Source of the DNA: Strigamia acuminata
Lineage: Eukaryota > Arthropoda > Chilopoda > Geophilomorpha > Linotaeniidae
Reading direction: 5' to 3'
Assembly: GCA_949358305.1 (NCBI GenBank)
Contig: OX442321.1
Span: 4,055,605 to 4,119,604, forward strand
Length of the DNA: 64,000 bases
The notes under the pieces are model-generated. The model saw only the letters and a program-made list of their open reading frames with translations. It was not told the DNA's origin and did no database searches. This document shows positions 60,611 through 64,000 of this stretch, in pieces (position 1 is the first letter of the stretch; each line of letters begins with the position of its first letter). The position numbers and the translations under genes were made by a program.

Positions 60611-61656
60611 CAAATTTTGAAGTAAAACAACAAATCACTTAGAAAATCAATAAATCCCGTAATTTCGTTTGATATTGCTGATTTGTGAAGCAGTAGGGCC
60701 CCCTGCCCTCAGTTTTTGTGAAACAAAATTAAAACGCTAAGCCGGGGTCGCCTCAACATAAACATATATACACACACACACTTGCATATATTTTTAGATA
60801 TTTTTTAATTATTAATTTTAGATTTAAAAAAAATAATAAATTTCAGTAAAAATTAATCTACTGATTTTCCATTCTTTAATTAAAATTATATTGAGTTTAA
60901 CCAAGATTAGTTTTCAATAACTTTTATTACCTAGGCCTAGTTTGAAGACAAATATTGACGCTGCGATTAAATGGCGATGCCAAAATACGTCATTTAATGT
61001 GTATTATTCACATACAGACGCAGTTAGTGTTCGTTATCGACCTGATAAGGGGAAATAAAAACTAATTGCATAGATTCGTGTGCTGTGTGCCATTATAGCG
61101 TCAATAATTACGAATTAGCCGTAAAATTCAAATCCAAAATCTCGGATATCGTAGTAAATATCCAACTGTAAATCTAAAAATAAAATTGCGAGTATAAAAT
61201 AAAAGTCTTTTCATCAAATAAAGTTCTTTTCGGCTTTTTTACGTGGACAGGATATGAAAAAGGCGGCTAATTGCGTTAAGAGTGAGTTCAGTTACCACAC
61301 TATGATGATTACTTGGGATTCAGAGTTAAGAAAATGTCAGGGTTCATTTAAATCAATTAAAAGTGATTATGGACGCAAGTAATATTCAAGAAATATTGAT
61401 ACTCTAGTAGAATTTAATCACAATGTTTAACTTTTAAAGATTCTATCACTCGAGTGGGATTTTTCATAGAACTGCATCGATTCGTTAATTTCTGTTTGGA
61501 TGTGTATCACGTCATCTCGCGAGAGTAATTGCAATGGGTGGGAGAGTTTGTCAAAGGAATAAAATATAAAATAAAAAGTGAATTTTTACTTTTTATTTTT
61601 ATTTCAATTTTTTTAATTTTAATTTTTTAATTTTAATTAATTTCAATTTTATCATA

Positions 61657-61735
61657 AACCGCAAATTTCTGGATGGGAAAAGAACGCGTTTTGAATTATG
61701 CGCGGTTATAAATGTCTCTGGGAGCCGAACCTGGA
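61657..61735. repeat. Dispersed repeat related to 20036, with (TTTTA)n tail
   Basis: ACGCGTTTTGAATTATGCGC then GGTTATAAA resembles 20070-20095. It is followed by the pentanucleotide tract, which might be the tail of a retroposed element. Confidence 0.4.
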
Positions 61736-61750
61736 TCGTGACAATTTATT

Positions 61751-61925
61751 TTAATTTATAATTATTTTATTTTTTATTTTATTTTATTTTTTATTTTATT
61801 TTATTTTATTTTTTATTTTATTTTATTTTATTTTATTTTTTATTTTATTTTATTTTATTTTATTTTATTTTATTTTATTTTTTATTTTATTTTATTTTAT
61901 TTTTATTTTATTTTTATTTTTCTCG
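61751..61925. repeat. (TTTTA)n microsatellite
   Basis: About 35 units of TTTTA/TTTTTA. Confidence 0.95.
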
Positions 61926-61999
61926 TGAATTTTGCTTGACTTTTCGGAACTTTGTTGGCCGCGATCCAAAACAGTGCAAAACTCGTAGTTCTAATCTGC

Positions 62000-63040
62000 C
62001 TGAAACATTTGCAAAAATAATTTTGAAAAGCGGCCCCTAGTTACACTTCAGTGCAGTGCAACACATGGAATTTAACGTTTCATTTGGTTAATTAAAACAA
62101 TCTGTCCAAAGAGTCCATTACAACTAAGGAAAGCAGACCAGAAATCTGCACCGAATGGATTTTTCTCTTCCGACCACCAAACACACAAAAACACAAAAAA
62201 CCAAAACAAAACAAAACAAAAACATAATTTAATAACTTCACACATAAAGAAAAACACAAAACACACCAGTGAAAACCCCCAAATTCAATTTCTTTATTCT
62301 TTTCTCCTCAATAGAAACCTAAAAAGTGATAAGTGTGTCGTCCCGGAGTACGATCAACTTTATTCGAAGAAAAGTTGAATGAAAAGATCAAATGTCACTT
62401 CCAGCCGAGCAAGAGAAGAAAAGAAAAAGAAAATTGTTTTTTTTCCGCTCCGCTCTGCTCTTTTTCATGATTTACTGCACTTTTAAATCTTCCTCGATGT
62501 GAATTGAAATCAATACAAACGTGTTTATACGTTGTTAATTAAAGAAATGTTAATTTTAAAACAACGCGGAAAAGTCTCACAACAGGCGGAGCTTTGGTTA
62601 ATGAATCAAGTTTTAATGCGTTCGTGCGAGTGACGAATAGGCGGAGGACCTTGATAACCTATATGTCAGAAAAACTCAAATTTTTTGAAATTTTAATGAA
62701 TAATAAATAGAAATATTTTGAATTTAAATGGAAATGCAAATAAAAATGCACTCAAAACTCGTTCAATCGCTAAATTTGTTTAATTGTGTTAGAAATTCAT
62801 TAAATTTTAATTTCTCGTATCTAAAATCAATTTGGAATCTTTTTTTTTTATTTCGGATATTTTTTGCCGATAATTCGTAAAAAAATTTGTATCAAATTGG
62901 AAGCATACACGCAAGAATTCCACGCTCGGTTAGCGCCATCTGTCCGCTGAGATGAGAGTTGAGCAATTTTTTTCTCATGTTAAATTCAAACCTTTCGAGA
63001 TTTCAACCGTAGGCATCGACCCCAAACCGTTTCCTCTTCT
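62000..63040. other. RET upstream DNA, no feature recognised
   Basis: AT-rich; no exon, RNA gene or transposon end was seen. Confidence 0.4.
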
Positions 63041-63057
63041 TAAACAACTTCAAAAAT

Positions 63058-63305
63058 TGAATTTTCGGTCCAAAATATGAATTTTATGTCCAAAATATGA
63101 ATTTTCGGTCTAAAATATGAATTTTCGGTCCAAAATATGAATTTTCGGTCCAAAATATGAATTTTTGGTCCAAAATATGAATTTTTGGTCCAAAATATGA
63201 ATTTTCGGTCCAAAATATGAATTTTCGGTCCAAAATATGAATTTTCGGTCCAAAATATGAATTTTCGGTCCAAAATATGAATTTTCGGTCCAAAATATGA
63301 ATTCT
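63058..63305. repeat. Tandem array, exact 20-bp unit
   Basis: GGTCCAAAATATGAATTTTC repeats 12 times in strict 20-bp register. The 105-codon open frame on the - strand is a product of the array. Confidence 0.92.
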
Positions 63306-63898
63306 CAGTCAAAAAAAAGAATTTTTGGTCAAAAAATAAAATTTTTCCAATGGTCAAGACCCTTGATGACCCCTACAGAGCCGTCCATCCACCAAAACCA
63401 AAACCCCGCAAACAAACTCTTTATCTTATCCATAAAACGTTTTATTGCAAGATTTATGCATTCAAAGGCAAAATACGACCGAGCTATGAATGAAATTTCA
63501 ATTTCTTACTTTCATCATTCCCGCAACCCGAAATACCATTAAACTTTTCCGCTTCTCCATCGTTCACATTGGAAATGGCAACTCCATTTATCACCTGTCG
63601 TCACCTTTAAACGCATTCCCGTACTTTCCCGTGAGCAAGAGCGAGCAACAGCAACGGTTCCTTTCCTTTTATTGCTCATGATACCACGTACAGATCGTCT
63701 CAGGTGGTTTAGCACATAATTTAGCAAGTTAACTACACCGTCGTGAACTGTTCGTGAAAAAGTAACTCTCTTATTCTAGAGCAGCGAGTCATAAAAAGCG
63801 CATTTATCACATGTACACCTTTTGAAAATAAAATTTTCTTCAAGAAAAAAAAATCACAACTTCATATTCAAAAAGTAATTAACATTTGCAAAGTTATA

Positions 63899-64000
63899 CA
63901 GTCGAACCTCGTTATAACGTATCGCAATATAGCGAATTTATCGTTATAACGAATTTATTGTTATAACGAATCGCGATATAGCGGATTTATCGTTTTCACG
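63899..64000. mobile_element. pogo/Tc-like MITE, copy 5 (cut by window end)
   Basis: TA then CAGTCGAACCTCGTTATAAC, followed by repeated ATCGCGATATAGCG motifs up to the end of the window. Confidence 0.75.

Noticed and set aside
63040-63357. 105-codon - strand frame with repeated FGPKIHILDRKF
   Set aside because: Product of the 20-bp array at 63058-63305; no gene context.

Overview
This window looks like AT-rich nuclear DNA from an invertebrate, most likely an arthropod or a relative. Three things point there: spliced genes with GT-AG introns, a dense load of short inverted-repeat (MITE-like) elements and short tandem arrays, and a copia element primed in the way known from Drosophila copia. 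No prokaryotic or organellar features were seen.

There are two large host genes, arranged tail to tail. On the + strand (4227-16123) lie nine exons of a soluble guanylate cyclase subunit: the end of H-NOB, H-NOXA, the signalling helix and the whole cyclase domain. Its N-terminal haem-binding exons are not in the window. On the - strand (59230 down to 18927) lies a complete RET receptor tyrosine kinase. Its 21 coding exons join in frame with compatible phases to give 1095 residues, including a 21-nt micro-exon. A small unrecognised + strand gene (25376-27238) sits inside the RET intron between the cysteine-rich and transmembrane exons.

Two young LTR retrotransposons occupy introns. A Ty1/copia element (9625-14397, TSD TAATT) lies in the cyclase gene in sense. 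It has identical-looking 215-bp LTRs, a primer-binding site matching the 5' half of initiator tRNA-Met, and one frameshift in its polyprotein. A Ty3/gypsy element (35492-46178, TSD AACT) lies in RET intron 2 in antisense. It has 1018-bp LTRs and intact gag and pol. Its gag/pol junction carries two tandem A_AAA_AAC heptamers in the gag frame, a 6-nt spacer, and a long hairpin whose three-base loop is the gag stop codon. This looks like a complete -1 ribosomal frameshift signal.

The rest is intron or intergenic DNA filled with non-autonomous elements. These include hAT, piggyBac-like and Tc1/pogo-like MITEs with TSDs, foldbacks, a solo LTR nested in a MITE, a decayed Tc1-like transposase split by a MITE, and arrays with 20-23 bp periods. 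Layout: 1-4.2 kb repeats and a tRNA-like relic; 4.2-16.1 kb cyclase with copia; 16.1-18.9 kb intergenic transposon debris; 18.9-59.2 kb RET with the nested gene and the gypsy element; 59.2-64 kb RET upstream DNA with repeats.
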